A stretch of 64,000 bases of DNA, taken from Deinococcus apachensis DSM 19763 (GTDB lineage: Bacteria > Deinococcota > Deinococci > Deinococcales > Deinococcaceae). The translations under genes and the position numbers were made by a program. The stretch lies in NCBI RefSeq assembly GCF_000381345.1, contig NZ_KB906411.1, forward strand, positions 46,982 to 110,981. Reading direction: 5' to 3'. Every line of letters begins with the position of its first letter. Within the stretch, counting starts at the first letter, position 1. Of this stretch, positions 9,695 to 24,254 are shown in pieces. Under the pieces are notes generated by a model. The model was given only the letters and a program-made list of their open reading frames with translations, was not told the origin of the DNA and made no database searches.

Positions 9695-10959
9695 GGGGTG
9701 TCCTCCTGGAATGGGGTACGGGTTTCTTCCCGCGCGGCGAGCAGGGTGAGGAAGCGGGCGCCGACGCGCAGGGCGGCCGCCACGTCCTCCGGCAGCACGG
9801 CCTCGTCGGGGTGGTGGCTCACGCCGCCGGGGCTGCGGAGGAAGAGCATGGTGGCGGGCCAGATGGGCGCGACGATCATCGCGTCGTGCCCGGCGCCGCT
9901 GACCATCGCCGGGGCGTCGAGGCCCTCGGCGGCCAGGGCCTCGACCAGCAGAGAGGTGAGGGCCGGGTCCATCGGCGTCGCCCGCTCCTCCATCCGCGGC
10001 TCGTGGCTGAAGGCGAGGTGGCGTTCCCACGCAATGCGCTGCCCCTCGGCGAGCAGCCGCTCCAGGGTCCCTTGCCGCACCTCGTCCCGCGCGTGGCGAA
10101 TGTCGAGGGTGAGCCAGACCTCGCCGGGAATCACGTTGATCGCCCCCGGGAAAGGGGTAAGCGAGCCGACGGTGGCGACCAGGCCGGGTGTCGCGCGGGC
10201 AAGCGTCTCGGCGGCCAGCACGAAGGCGCTCGCCCCAGCCAGCGCGTCCCGGCGCAGCCCCATCGGCGTGGTGCCCGCGTGGTTCGCCCACCCAGTGAAG
10301 CGCAGGTTCAGCCGCGCCTGCCCCACGATGGCCTCGACGGGACCAAGGGGCCGACCCTCCGCTTCCAGCACCGGCCCCTGCTCGATGTGGAACTCCAGAT
10401 AGCCCAGCACGTCCTCCCGGAGCCGTGCCTCCGGCAGCGCGGCGGGGTCCAGACCGTAGGCCGTGATCGTTTGCGCCACCGTCGTCCCCCCCGCGTCCGT
10501 CAGGCCCAGCAGTTCATCCGCGGTGCCGACCAGCGCCCGGCTCCCGATGAAGGGCACGCCGAAGCGCACCCCCTCCTCCTCGCTGAAGCCGACCACGCGG
10601 ACGTGGTAGGGGAGAGGGGTATCCCGCAGCGCTTCGAGCAGGGTCAGCCCCAACACCACGCCCAGCACGCCGTCGTAGGCCCCCGCGTTCGGCACGGAGT
10701 CGAGGTGCGAGGCGAGGATCAGGGTGCGGGCGTCCGGGTTCAGGCTCGGACGAGTGGTATGCCAGTTTCCCACCGCGTCCAGGTGCGTCTCCAGCCCCAG
10801 CGAGGCGGCCCAGGTGTTCAGCCAGGCGTGGACCTCGCGCATGGGGGCACAGAGGAAGGTGCGCGTGGTGCAGCCGGGCTGCTCGGTGAAGGCGGCGATC
10901 TCGGTGCAGCAGGCGAGGGCGCGGCCAGCGAGTTCGGACCAGGGAAGGGCGACAGTCAT
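9691..10959 (-). CDS. allC: Allantoate amidohydrolase (M20 family)
   Basis: A 422-residue binuclear-metal amidohydrolase predicted to convert allantoate to (S)-ureidoglycine, CO2 and ammonia. Family motifs include [19 protein letters not shown] (metal site), [48 protein letters not shown] and [10 protein letters not shown]. The architecture is the same as N-carbamoyl-amino-acid hydrolases (HyuC), so a hydantoinase-pathway role is the alternative. The neighbouring UGlyAH makes AllC much more likely. It overlaps the flanking genes by four bases on each side (ATGA and TTGA), marking one operon. Confidence 0.9.
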   Translation of the reverse strand: MTVALPWSELAGRALACCTEIAAFTEQPGCTTRTFLCAPMREVHAWLNTWAASLGLETHLDAVGNWHTTRPSLNPDARTLILASHLDSVPNAGAYDGVLGVVLGLTLLEALRDTPLPYHVRVVGFSEEEGVRFGVPFIGSRALVGTADELLGLTDAGGTTVAQTITAYGLDPAALPEARLREDVLGYLEFHIEQGPVLEAEGRPLGPVEAIVGQARLNLRFTGWANHAGTTPMGLRRDALAGASAFVLAAETLARATPGLVATVGSLTPFPGAINVIPGEVWLTLDIRHARDEVRQGTLERLLAEGQRIAWERHLAFSHEPRMEERATPMDPALTSLLVEALAAEGLDAPAMVSGAGHDAMIVAPIWPATMLFLRSPGGVSHHPDEAVLPEDVAAALRVGARFLTLLAAREETRTPFQEDTP

Positions 10960-12335
10960 GGGGGGGATACCTCGTCAAGCGTGCGGGCCACCGCTGGGAA
11001 GAAGGCGGGGCAGGATTCGGACAGGACCAGGGCGCGCAGCAACCGGGCGGCGGGTTCCTGTGGGTCGGCCTGCTGGGCAAGGAGCTGCCCGAAGAGGGTG
11101 GGCGTCAACGGCTCCCCGTGGTCCAGCGGGAGACGGTGACGGACCCACAGCCAGAGCTGCGCCCGGGCGAGTTCCGCGGTTGCGGTGTCCTCCACCCGCC
11201 CCGCCCGCACGATCACGCCCCGCCCGCCCAGCCACGCGCGGAAGTAGTCGCAGGCCACGCGGATAGCGTCGTGGACGGCGGCGAGCGGCACCGTTTCTGC
11301 CTGTGGGAAGGCGAGGAGCCCGGCCGCCACCTCCGCCTCGGGCAAAGGGGATGGTGGAGAGGTGGGCGGGCGGGACTGGAAGACGGAGCGCACGGTGGGG
11401 ATGAGTTCCGGCAACCCGGCCCAGGCGGCCACGTACCCCTGCGCCGCCTCCCGTTCCTTGTCGGCGCGCACGACGGCGAGGGCGGGTTCAGGATGAGCTG
11501 GATCGGGGGCCAGCGCTGCCGTGCCCCCGATGGCCTGCGCGCCTCGACGAGCACAGACGCGGGCGAGATGAGCCTCATAAGCCTGCATCGCGGGCTGGCC
11601 CATGTGCAGCGCGGTCCGTTCGGGCAGGCAGAAGCCGGGGTCCCTGCCCAACCACTTCACCGCACTGAACACGTAGTCCCAGCGCCCCGCGTTCAGGCCG
11701 AAGGCCCGGTCCCGCAGCCCGTACAGCAGTTCCTCGGCGTGGAAGGCGCCGGGCAGCGTCTCGATCTGAATGCAGACGCGCAGGGAATTCGGCTCGCGCC
11801 CGCTCAGCCGCTCGGTTTCCCCCAGCAGATCGTTCCAGAACTCGGCCTCGTCGGGAAATTCCAGCTTGGGCAGGTAGAGGTACAGCGTCTCGCGCCCGGC
11901 GAATGCACTCACGAAGGCGGCGAGGTCACTGATGCTGGCGCTGCCTCCCTCCCCGTCCTCCAGGTACAGCGGGCGGGGGCGGGTCATGGGGAGGGGGCTG
12001 CCCAGCCTCGCGGCGGTTCGGAGGTTTACGTAGGCCGCCTGGACGTTTGCCGCAGTAGGCGAGAAGGTATCGTCGAAGTCGAAGATCAGCGCGTCGGGGG
12101 AGGCCGCGAGCGCCGCGCGGAGGGCCCCGGTGTCATTGGGCTCCACCAGCACCTCCACCTTGCGGGCGTGCAACTCGGCGGGTGGGGGTGCCACCTGCCA
12201 GTCGCCATCCCGGATATGGGCGCTCCGGGGATCGAAACCGGGCGTCCAGGCACGCGGACGGGCGAGCAGGGCGCGGCGGCGGACGGCGAACTGCGCCTGA
12301 AGCCTGAGGTGAACGTAGGGGATGGGTGGGGTCAA
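10956..12335 (-). CDS. Divergent second malate synthase-like protein
   Basis: A 459-residue relative of malate synthase A, with the same block order as the true AceB at 13757: SAHIRDGDW, FDFDDTFSPT (AceB has [10 protein letters not shown]), [24 protein letters not shown], and VEDTATAELARAQLWLW with the catalytic Asp kept. It is shorter by about 60 residues and far more divergent. It is first in the ureide operon (ATGA overlap with allC), so it may condense acetyl-CoA with glyoxylate or a related oxo-acid released from ureidoglycolate. TTG 12335 with upstream CGGAG is preferred. The frame also runs to ATG 12395, but that would collide with the divergent glycerate kinase start. Confidence 0.75.
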   Translation of the reverse strand: MTPPIPYVHLRLQAQFAVRRRALLARPRAWTPGFDPRSAHIRDGDWQVAPPPAELHARKVEVLVEPNDTGALRAALAASPDALIFDFDDTFSPTAANVQAAYVNLRTAARLGSPLPMTRPRPLYLEDGEGGSASISDLAAFVSAFAGRETLYLYLPKLEFPDEAEFWNDLLGETERLSGREPNSLRVCIQIETLPGAFHAEELLYGLRDRAFGLNAGRWDYVFSAVKWLGRDPGFCLPERTALHMGQPAMQAYEAHLARVCARRGAQAIGGTAALAPDPAHPEPALAVVRADKEREAAQGYVAAWAGLPELIPTVRSVFQSRPPTSPPSPLPEAEVAAGLLAFPQAETVPLAAVHDAIRVACDYFRAWLGGRGVIVRAGRVEDTATAELARAQLWLWVRHRLPLDHGEPLTPTLFGQLLAQQADPQEPAARLLRALVLSESCPAFFPAVARTLDEVSPP

Positions 12336-12381
12336 GGGGGGCTCCGGTGGGTGGGGAGGCTGACCTTGGCGCCGCCTCCCC

Positions 12382-12387
12382 GAGAAT
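12382..12387 (+). promoter_or_regulatory. Possible leaderless -10 of the glycerate kinase gene
   Basis: GAGAAT is six bases before the ATG at 12394, and CTGACC lies 16 bases farther upstream as a possible -35. No ribosome site precedes this ATG. Confidence 0.35.
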
Positions 12388-12393
12388 GGTGAC

Positions 12394-13650
12394 ATGGAGA
12401 GGCGTGCCCTGCTTGAACACAGCTTCCGGTCGGCCCTAGAGGCGGTGGCCCCCGCTCACCTGCTCGCTCCCTTTCTTACCGGGCCGCGCCCCGACCTCGT
12501 GCTCGCCTTTGGAAAGGCCGCGCTGCCGATGCTGCGGGCGGCGCTGGAAACCTATCCCGGTGTGCCGGGTCTGGCCGTTCCCCCCCGCGGGACGCCTGAC
12601 CTGAGCGCCCCGCCAGGGGTGGAAGTCTTGCCCGGCAGCCATCCCGTCCCCGACGAACACAGCGTGCGTGCGGCCGAGGCGGCTCTCACCCGGGTTCGTG
12701 CCCTGCCCGCGGGCGCCCGGCTGCTCGTCCTCGTCTCGGGGGGTGGGAGTGCGCTGCTGAGCGCGCCGTGGGGCGTGACGCTGGCGCAGAAACAGGCCCT
12801 CACGCGTGATCTGCTGCGTGCGGGGGCCAACATTGTGGAGATCAACGCCGTCCGCAAGCACCTCTCCCGGGTCAAAGGGGGGTGGCTGGCGCGGGCCACC
12901 CAAGCTCAGGTCCGCGCCCTGCTGCTCTCCGACGTGATCGGCGACGATCCTTCGGTGATTGCCAGCGGTCCCACGGTGCCCGATCCGACGACCTTCGCGG
13001 AGGCTCTGGACGTGCTGGACCGTTACCGGGTGGAGGCTCCCGAAGCCCGCGCCCATCTGCGGGCAGGGATTCAGGGTAACCTTCCCGAGACGCCGAAGCC
13101 CGGCGAACTCCCCCACGTCGAGAACGTCGTCATCGGCTCCAACCGGGTGCTGCTGGAGGCGGCGCGGAGGGTTCTGGAGGAGCGGGGCGTGCGGGCCGTG
13201 ATCCTCTCGGACACCTTCGCGGGAGAGGCGCGGGACCTCGCCGGATTCCATGCCTCGCTCGTGCGGAGTATTCGAGCCTACGGCACACCTTTCCGGGGGC
13301 CGCTGGTGCTTCTTTCTGGTGGAGAGGCCACCGTCACGGTTCGCGGCGATGGCTGGGGCGGGCGCAATCAGGAGTTCGCGCTGGCGCTCCTACACGAACT
13401 TGGCGAGCGCGGTGTCTACGCCCTTTCGGCCGGGTCGGACGGGATCGACGGCCGCAGCGACGCGGCGGGGGCTTCTCTCACACCCGACTCACTGGCACGC
13501 GCCCGGTCCCTGGGTCTCGACCCGCGCGATTTCCTCGCCCGCAACGACTCGGGCTCCTTCTTTGCCGCGCTGGGGGACGCCCTGATCACCGGGCCGACTG
13601 GGCACAACGTGGGCGACTACCGCGCGATCCTCGTGGAGGGAGAATTGTAG
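12394..13650 (+). CDS. Glycerate 2-kinase (MOFRL family)
   Basis: A 418-residue kinase predicted to phosphorylate D-glycerate at C2, feeding 2-phosphoglycerate into glycolysis. Family motifs are DLVLAFGKAALPML, GSHPVPDEHSVRAAEAAL, LVSGGGSALLSAPWG, LRAGANIVEINAVRKHLSRVKGG split around residue 150, SDVIGDDPSVIASGPTVPD, and the C-terminal MOFRL block SGGEATVTVRGDGWGGRNQE with SAGSDGIDGRSDAAGA. Older annotations call this family hydroxypyruvate reductase (TtuD). It lies between two malate synthase genes, so it fits disposal of glyoxylate-derived carbon. Confidence 0.92.
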   Translation: MERRALLEHSFRSALEAVAPAHLLAPFLTGPRPDLVLAFGKAALPMLRAALETYPGVPGLAVPPRGTPDLSAPPGVEVLPGSHPVPDEHSVRAAEAALTRVRALPAGARLLVLVSGGGSALLSAPWGVTLAQKQALTRDLLRAGANIVEINAVRKHLSRVKGGWLARATQAQVRALLLSDVIGDDPSVIASGPTVPDPTTFAEALDVLDRYRVEAPEARAHLRAGIQGNLPETPKPGELPHVENVVIGSNRVLLEAARRVLEERGVRAVILSDTFAGEARDLAGFHASLVRSIRAYGTPFRGPLVLLSGGEATVTVRGDGWGGRNQEFALALLHELGERGVYALSAGSDGIDGRSDAAGASLTPDSLARARSLGLDPRDFLARNDSGSFFAALGDALITGPTGHNVGDYRAILVEGEL

Positions 13651-13691
13651 CGTCACTCACCGGGAGACGCCTCCTGGCCCCGGCCCGGCCC

Positions 13692-13697
13692 TACGAT
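13692..13697 (+). promoter_or_regulatory. Possible -10 hexamer of aceB
   Basis: TACGAT lies 60 bases upstream of the aceB GTG. A ribosome site AGGAGG (13745-13750) is present, so this would be a led transcript of about 50 bases. The -35 is weak. Confidence 0.35.
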
Positions 13698-13756
13698 AGG
13701 CACCACCTTCACCCGCTGGATCATCCCCGCCCGTTTCGCGCCCCCAGGAGGTTGCC

Positions 13757-15325
<1,569 letters not shown>

Positions 15326-15514
15326 AAACGGTTCGGTGAGTTTTGGTCTCTTTCCAACTCTGGGTTCTGATAAGCCGCACCGAGACGTGATTTTTTGCTC
15401 CTCCCCCTCGAGAAGGAGGCTGGGTGGGGGTGAATGGGCCCGACCCGCGGCGCGGCAGAACACCGGCATCCCGGACAACCTGCCGGGGCATTGTTGAAGG
15501 TGGTTTGGTTGTCC
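15326..15514. repeat. Dispersed intergenic repeat, copy 1
   Basis: The gap between convergent genes holds TTTTTTGCTCCTCCCCCT at about 15391-15408, followed by GAGAAGGAGGCTGGGTGGGG. Similar blocks occur in the gaps at about 18.83-18.95 kb and 23.90-24.09 kb. The pyrimidine tract and the following purine tract can pair as a stem. The same hairpin could also act as a terminator for aceB and the SDR gene. Confidence 0.55.
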
Positions 15515-16354
15515 CTACCGACCTCCCCCGGTCGAACGCATCAACACCTCTATCACCTGCCCGTATGAGCCTGGCCGCAAGCGCGCGAGCAGATCGAGCA
15601 TTCTGGCGTCATTGCCGACGAGAACGCGGGGCTGGCGGCGCTCGACTCCCCTCAGGATGATCCCGGCGGCCTGGGCGGGGTCGAGACGGAGCAGACGCTC
15701 GAATTCCCGCTGACCTGCCTGTGCGTCGCTGGCGCCGACCCCGTTGCCCACCCGGGCGTTCCGGGCGATGTTCGTCCGGACCCCTCCCGGATGCACGGCG
15801 GTCACGCCCACCCCCAGCGGTGGAAGCTCATGGCGCAGCACCTCCGTAAAGCCCCGCACCGCGAACTTGCTCGACGAGTACGCGCTCTGCCCCACCGGGC
15901 CGATGAGCCCGAACAGGCTGGAGACGTTGACCAGATGCGAGCCCAGTTCAGAGCGCAGCGCGGGCAGGAACGCTCTTGTCATGGCGACGACAGCCCGGAA
16001 GTTGACGTCCATCACCCAGTCGAACTCCTCCTCGCTGACCTGGGTGAAGGCGCCGCCCAATGCCACGCCCGCGTTGTTGACCAGCAGGGTCACCCGGGGA
16101 TATTCCCGCAGCACCGCGTCGGCCAGATCGGGAATCTCCGCCGTCCGGGACAGGTCGAAGGGGTGGACGCTGATCCTCAATTCCGGGTATTCGGGCCGCA
16201 GCCGGGCCACCAGCGTCCGCAGCCCCTCCTCGTCCCGGTCGATCAGCGCGAGGTGGCTGCCGCGCTCCGCCAGCCGGGAGGCCAGCGCTCGCCCGATGCC
16301 GCTCGCCGCGCCCGTCAGGACCGCCGTGCCGCCCGCGAAGACGTAGGGTTGCAC
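15515..16354 (-). CDS. Short-chain dehydrogenase/reductase
   Basis: A 279-residue classical SDR: the nucleotide motif TGAASGIGRALA near residue 14, the NNAGVALGG block, the catalytic Ser in VNVSSLFG, and YSSSK as the YxxxK motif. The PGGVRTNIA segment follows. The GTG start lies three bases after the monooxygenase stop, making it third in an operon with the hydrolase and Baeyer-Villiger monooxygenase. An alcohol/ketone oxidoreductase feeding the monooxygenase is the natural inference. The substrate is unknown. Confidence 0.9.
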   Translation of the reverse strand: MQPYVFAGGTAVLTGAASGIGRALASRLAERGSHLALIDRDEEGLRTLVARLRPEYPELRISVHPFDLSRTAEIPDLADAVLREYPRVTLLVNNAGVALGGAFTQVSEEEFDWVMDVNFRAVVAMTRAFLPALRSELGSHLVNVSSLFGLIGPVGQSAYSSSKFAVRGFTEVLRHELPPLGVGVTAVHPGGVRTNIARNARVGNGVGASDAQAGQREFERLLRLDPAQAAGIILRGVERRQPRVLVGNDARMLDLLARLRPGSYGQVIEVLMRSTGGGR

Positions 16355-16357
16355 TGT

Positions 16358-17875
16358 TCAGGCGCTCCGGGGGGCGGCGGACCGCAGGGGCGCGAGGGGC
16401 CGGGGGCTCAGCCGGGCGCGGTACAGCGTGGGGTCGAAATGAGCCAGGGTGCGCCGGAAATTCAAGGCCCGCTCGGGCCAGAGCGAGGTGTTGCGCCCCC
16501 CCTCGTCGATGTACCAGCTCGTGCAGCCGCCCTGCATCCAGACGCTGCCCAGCAGCTTGCCCTGAATCGCCTCGTTGTACGCGGCCTGCGCCTCGGGGCG
16601 GGGTTCCAGGGAGAGCAGGTGCCCCTCCTCCAGGTACTCCAGCGCGCGCAAGATGTACCGGATCTGCGCCTCCATGATGTACACCATGCTGTTGTGGCCG
16701 AGGCCGGTGTTCGGCCCCACGATCAGGAAGAGGTTGGGAAAGCCCGCCACCGTCGTCCCGTGCAGCGCCGCCGAATGGGGCTGCCAGACCTCGGCGAGGG
16801 AGCGCCCGTCCCGCCCGTGGATCACCCGTGCAATGGCGGGCTGCGTCGCGTTGAAGCCCGTTCCGCCGATGAGCACGTCGAACTCCCGCTCGGCACCGTC
16901 CGCCGTGATGAGGCGCGAGCCACGCACCTCGCAGATCGGCTCGGTGACGACCTCGACGTTGGGCTGCGTCAGGGCCGGGTAGTAGTCGTCGGAGACCAGC
17001 ACTCGCTTACAGCCCAGGCGGTAATTGGGCGTCAGCCTCGCGCGCAGCAGAGGGTCCGCGACCTGCGCCTCCAGATGCTTGCGCCCGGCGTCCTCCGCCA
17101 GCCTCCTGACCCGCTCGTTGGAAAAGCTCAGGAAGCGGGCCTCGGCCACCCCGAAAATCCACTGCCGCGAGAGGCGTTGCAGGGCCGGGTAGCGGCGGAA
17201 GAGGGCGCGGCGGCGCTCACTCGTCTCCGTGTCCATCCGGGGCATGATCCAGGGGGCCGACCGCTGGAAGACCGTGAGCTGCGCCGCCTCTTTCTGCACC
17301 TCCGGGACGAACTGGATGGAGGAGGCCCCGGTGCCGATCACCGCCACCCGCTTGCCGCGCAACTCGGCCGAGTGGTCCCAGCGGGCGGAGTGGAAACGGG
17401 GACCGCTGAAGCTCTCCAGCCCCGGGATCGCGGGCCACTTCGGCTCGACGAGCGGGCCGTGCCCGGAGATCAGGACGCGGGCAGTGAAGGTGTTGTTGCC
17501 GCCCTGGCCGTCGCTCGTCCGAATCCGCCAGAGCGAGTCCGCGTCGTCCCACTCGGCCCGCTCGACCTCGTGCCCGAAGCGGATGTGGGGGCGGAGGCCA
17601 AACTCGTCCGCCGTGCGGCGCAGGTACTCCAGAATCTCGGGCTGGCGGGCGTAGCGGTGGCCCCACTCCGGGTTGGGCGCGAAGGAGAAGGAGTACAGGT
17701 CGCTCTTCACGTCGCAGGCGCAGCCCGGGTAGGTGTTGTCCCGCCAGGTGCCGCCGACCTCCCCGGCCCGCTCGAAGATCACGAAGTCCTCCATCCCATG
17801 CCGCTGAAGCAGAGCCGCCATGCCCAGCCCCGCGAAGCCGCTGCCGATGATGGCGATCTGGTGGTGCGTGGTCAC
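16358..17875 (-). CDS. Baeyer-Villiger flavin monooxygenase
   Basis: A 505-residue FAD/NADPH monooxygenase predicted to turn a ketone into an ester or lactone. The N-terminal FAD site is IIGSGFAGLGMA. The BVMO fingerprint FSGPRFHSARWD fits FxGxxxHxxxW(P/D) and is followed by the NADPH site AVIGTGASS. A GTG start behind AGGAGG overlaps the hydrolase stop by four bases (GTGA); the longer frame to 18100 only shadows the hydrolase. Hydrolase, monooxygenase and SDR together match the gene set of the mycobacterial mymA-type operons, so a fatty or cyclic ketone substrate is plausible. Confidence 0.9.
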   Translation of the reverse strand: MTTHHQIAIIGSGFAGLGMAALLQRHGMEDFVIFERAGEVGGTWRDNTYPGCACDVKSDLYSFSFAPNPEWGHRYARQPEILEYLRRTADEFGLRPHIRFGHEVERAEWDDADSLWRIRTSDGQGGNNTFTARVLISGHGPLVEPKWPAIPGLESFSGPRFHSARWDHSAELRGKRVAVIGTGASSIQFVPEVQKEAAQLTVFQRSAPWIMPRMDTETSERRRALFRRYPALQRLSRQWIFGVAEARFLSFSNERVRRLAEDAGRKHLEAQVADPLLRARLTPNYRLGCKRVLVSDDYYPALTQPNVEVVTEPICEVRGSRLITADGAEREFDVLIGGTGFNATQPAIARVIHGRDGRSLAEVWQPHSAALHGTTVAGFPNLFLIVGPNTGLGHNSMVYIMEAQIRYILRALEYLEEGHLLSLEPRPEAQAAYNEAIQGKLLGSVWMQGGCTSWYIDEGGRNTSLWPERALNFRRTLAHFDPTLYRARLSPRPLAPLRSAAPRSA

Positions 17876-18738
17876 ACGGAAACCTCCTGCAGGAAGTCGA
17901 GGGCGAGGCGGTTGAAGGTCTCCGCGCGCTCCAGTTGCGGCATGTGCCCGGTGTCCCGGAAGAGGTGGAACTGGGCGTGGGGATGATGGCGCCGGGCCGC
18001 GTCCAGCAACCTCGCGGGCAGGATGAGGTCGTGGTCGCCCCAGACGATCAGGGTGGGAAGCCGCCGCTCCGCCAGGCGGCCCAGCAACTCCTCGCGCCAC
18101 ACGGTTTTCGCCCCGCGCCAGTCCCCCAGGTCGCGCAGCACCCGCAGGAACGTGCGGGCTGCCCCGGGCTGCCGGGCCAGGTCGAGCGCGGCGGCCACCC
18201 GCTCCGGGGTGGCGAGGCGAGGGTCGTGGAAGAGCGAGCGGACTGTTTGCCGGGCACTGAGCTTCGTGGACCTCAGCAGCAGTTCGCCCAGGCGCGGGAC
18301 CGTGAGAACTCGCAGGATGGCGGCGATCTCACGCCCGAACCCCGCGCTGTTCACCAGGATCAGGCCCCGGGTGCGCTCCGGGAACGTGGCGGCGAAGCGT
18401 TGCGCCACTGCCCCGCCCAGCGAATTGCCGATCAGCGTGACGGGCCGCGTCTCGCCGACCGCGTCCAGAAAGTGGGCCACGAAGCGCGCCAGGCCAGCCA
18501 GGCTGTACGGAACGTCCGGCTTGTCGGTGTAGCCGAAGCCGATCAGGTCGAGCGCGTAGACCCGGTGCCGCTCACTCAAGGGGGCAAGGTTGGCCTCCCA
18601 GTCCTCCAGACTGCGGCCGATGCCGTGCAGCAGGACGAGTGGAGGGCCTTCGCCCGCAATCACGGCGCGGGTACGGACCCCGCCCACATCAGTAAAGCTG
18701 GGTGCGCAGGGGAGAGGAAGGGCGGCGGGCGAACTCAT
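17872..18738 (-). CDS. Alpha/beta hydrolase
   Basis: A 288-residue alpha/beta-fold hydrolase. The oxyanion HG block is VLLHGIGRSLEDW, the nucleophile elbow is LIGNSLGGAVAQ, the acid is in WGDHDLILP, and the His is in RDTGHMPQLERAE, so the catalytic triad is complete. First gene of the operon with the Baeyer-Villiger monooxygenase and SDR. A logical job is hydrolysis of the ester made by the monooxygenase. No signal peptide is seen. Confidence 0.9.
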   Translation of the reverse strand: MSSPAALPLPCAPSFTDVGGVRTRAVIAGEGPPLVLLHGIGRSLEDWEANLAPLSERHRVYALDLIGFGYTDKPDVPYSLAGLARFVAHFLDAVGETRPVTLIGNSLGGAVAQRFAATFPERTRGLILVNSAGFGREIAAILRVLTVPRLGELLLRSTKLSARQTVRSLFHDPRLATPERVAAALDLARQPGAARTFLRVLRDLGDWRGAKTVWREELLGRLAERRLPTLIVWGDHDLILPARLLDAARRHHPHAQFHLFRDTGHMPQLERAETFNRLALDFLQEVSV

Positions 18739-19049
18739 AGCAGCCTCCGGGGGTCAGGGAAGGGTCACCGGGTGGGGACGGATGGAGGAATGATACCCAT
18801 CCGGGTGGAACAATGGTCCGGTACGTTTTGCTGACTTCCCAGGATACAGGTTCCAAAAAACTGCATCGCGGCGTGGTTTTTTGCTCCTCTCCCTTGACTC
18901 ACAGAGCTGCTTGCAGGGGGGAGGTCGGGTGGGGGTGAACAGGCACGCCGTCCGGACGCAGCAAATCTTGATCTCTGGGACAACGTCTCAGGCTGTTGGT
19001 GGAAAGGGGTCAGCGCCTCCCGTTCCTCCGGCTCCCCGCCCTCGCCCCC
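18739..19049. repeat. Gene-free gap with dispersed repeat, copy 2
   Basis: About 310 bases. Around 18829-18945 it carries GGTTTTTTGCTCCTCTCCCT and then GAGCTGCTTGCAGGGGGGAG, GTCGGGTGGGGGTGAA, related to the gaps at 15.34 and 23.9 kb. The C-rich and G-rich parts can form a stem-loop. No gene is supported. Confidence 0.5.
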
Positions 19050-19307
19050 TCAGTCCTTCCCGTTGCCATCGTAGCGGGCGCGGGCATCGGTGGGGGAGAG
19101 GCTGCCGCCCGTGCTGGAGTCCGTGCCCGTGCCGGTGGAGGTGCCCTGGGCGGGGGTGGCCGTGTTCTCCTCCGGTGCGCGGGTGCCGCCCAGCAGGTTC
19201 TTCATGTCGCTGCCGAAGGGGCCCTCGCCTTCGTCCTTGTGCTCGTTCACGGCGTCCTGATCGGGGGATTCGGGCTTCTTGTAGGGCGTGTTCAGATCGT
19301 CTGGCAT
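19050..19307 (-). CDS. Small acidic, low-complexity hypothetical protein
   Basis: An 85-residue protein starting MPDDLNTPYKKPESPDQDAV, with GGAGG six bases before the ATG at 19307. A longer frame to 19334 is less likely. It is hydrophilic, rich in Gly, Ser, Thr, Asp and Glu, with a TSTGTGTDSSTGG tract, and is probably disordered. It has no signal peptide or membrane segment. I do not recognise the family. It is divergent from fdhA. Confidence 0.6.
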   Translation of the reverse strand: MPDDLNTPYKKPESPDQDAVNEHKDEGEGPFGSDMKNLLGGTRAPEENTATPAQGTSTGTGTDSSTGGSLSPTDARARYDGNGKD

Positions 19308-19528
19308 GAGTACCTCCGGTGGAAGCCACAGCATCGGCCTTCACGGCCGTCCGGCCATGAGGGATTGCTAAAGCGCTCAGGGCGCAGGAACGGTTGCGGA
19401 AGGTGGGGCCGCAGGAGCACATTGCAGCGGAACAAGCCGTCAACGCGCCGCTAGAGCCAAGAGGCCCCCAGGCGGGGTCGCGCCTGCTTCACCACCGCCG
19501 ACTTCCCCACCCCACCACGGAGGCTGCC

Positions 19529-23028
<3,500 letters not shown>

Positions 23029-23032
23029 GCCC

Positions 23033-23857
<825 letters not shown>

Positions 23858-24254
23858 TGGGGGACGGCGGGCTTTCTCGTTGCACATCTGGACAGCCCAG
23901 CAAGCTTTGCTGACCTCCAGGGATCAAGGCTCAGAAGACCGCTCGACAAGATGCTTTTGGCTCCTCCCCCTTGAACGCTTGATGTGCCATGCGGGACGCC
24001 GTGTGGGATGACGTCTTTTTCTCCCTCCCCCCTTGCGGTGGGCTCGCCGAGCTGCTTGTGGAGGTTTGGGGAGGGGGTGGCGAGCGCAACTCGTCCTCAT
24101 GCTGCACAACGAAAACACCCTGTCACCCAACTTCTCATTTCGCATCAAGCGTCCCCTAGGGAGAGACTGGGTGGGGGAGACCGGGCCGGGCGTCTCCGGG
24201 CCACCCCAGACACCCAAGCACCCCTCTTTCAGCTTCAGTAGCCCAAATCCACCC
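23858..24254. repeat. Gene-free gap with dispersed repeat, copy 3
   Basis: About 400 bases between convergent fdhD and kynA. At 23925-24085 it has GGCTCCTCCCCCTTGAACG, then CTCCCTCCCCCCTTGCGGTG and GAGCTGCTTGTGGAGGTTTG with GGGGAGGGGGTGG, matching the copies near 15.4 and 18.9 kb. The two C-tracts suggest a nested or duplicated element. No gene is supported. Confidence 0.5.
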
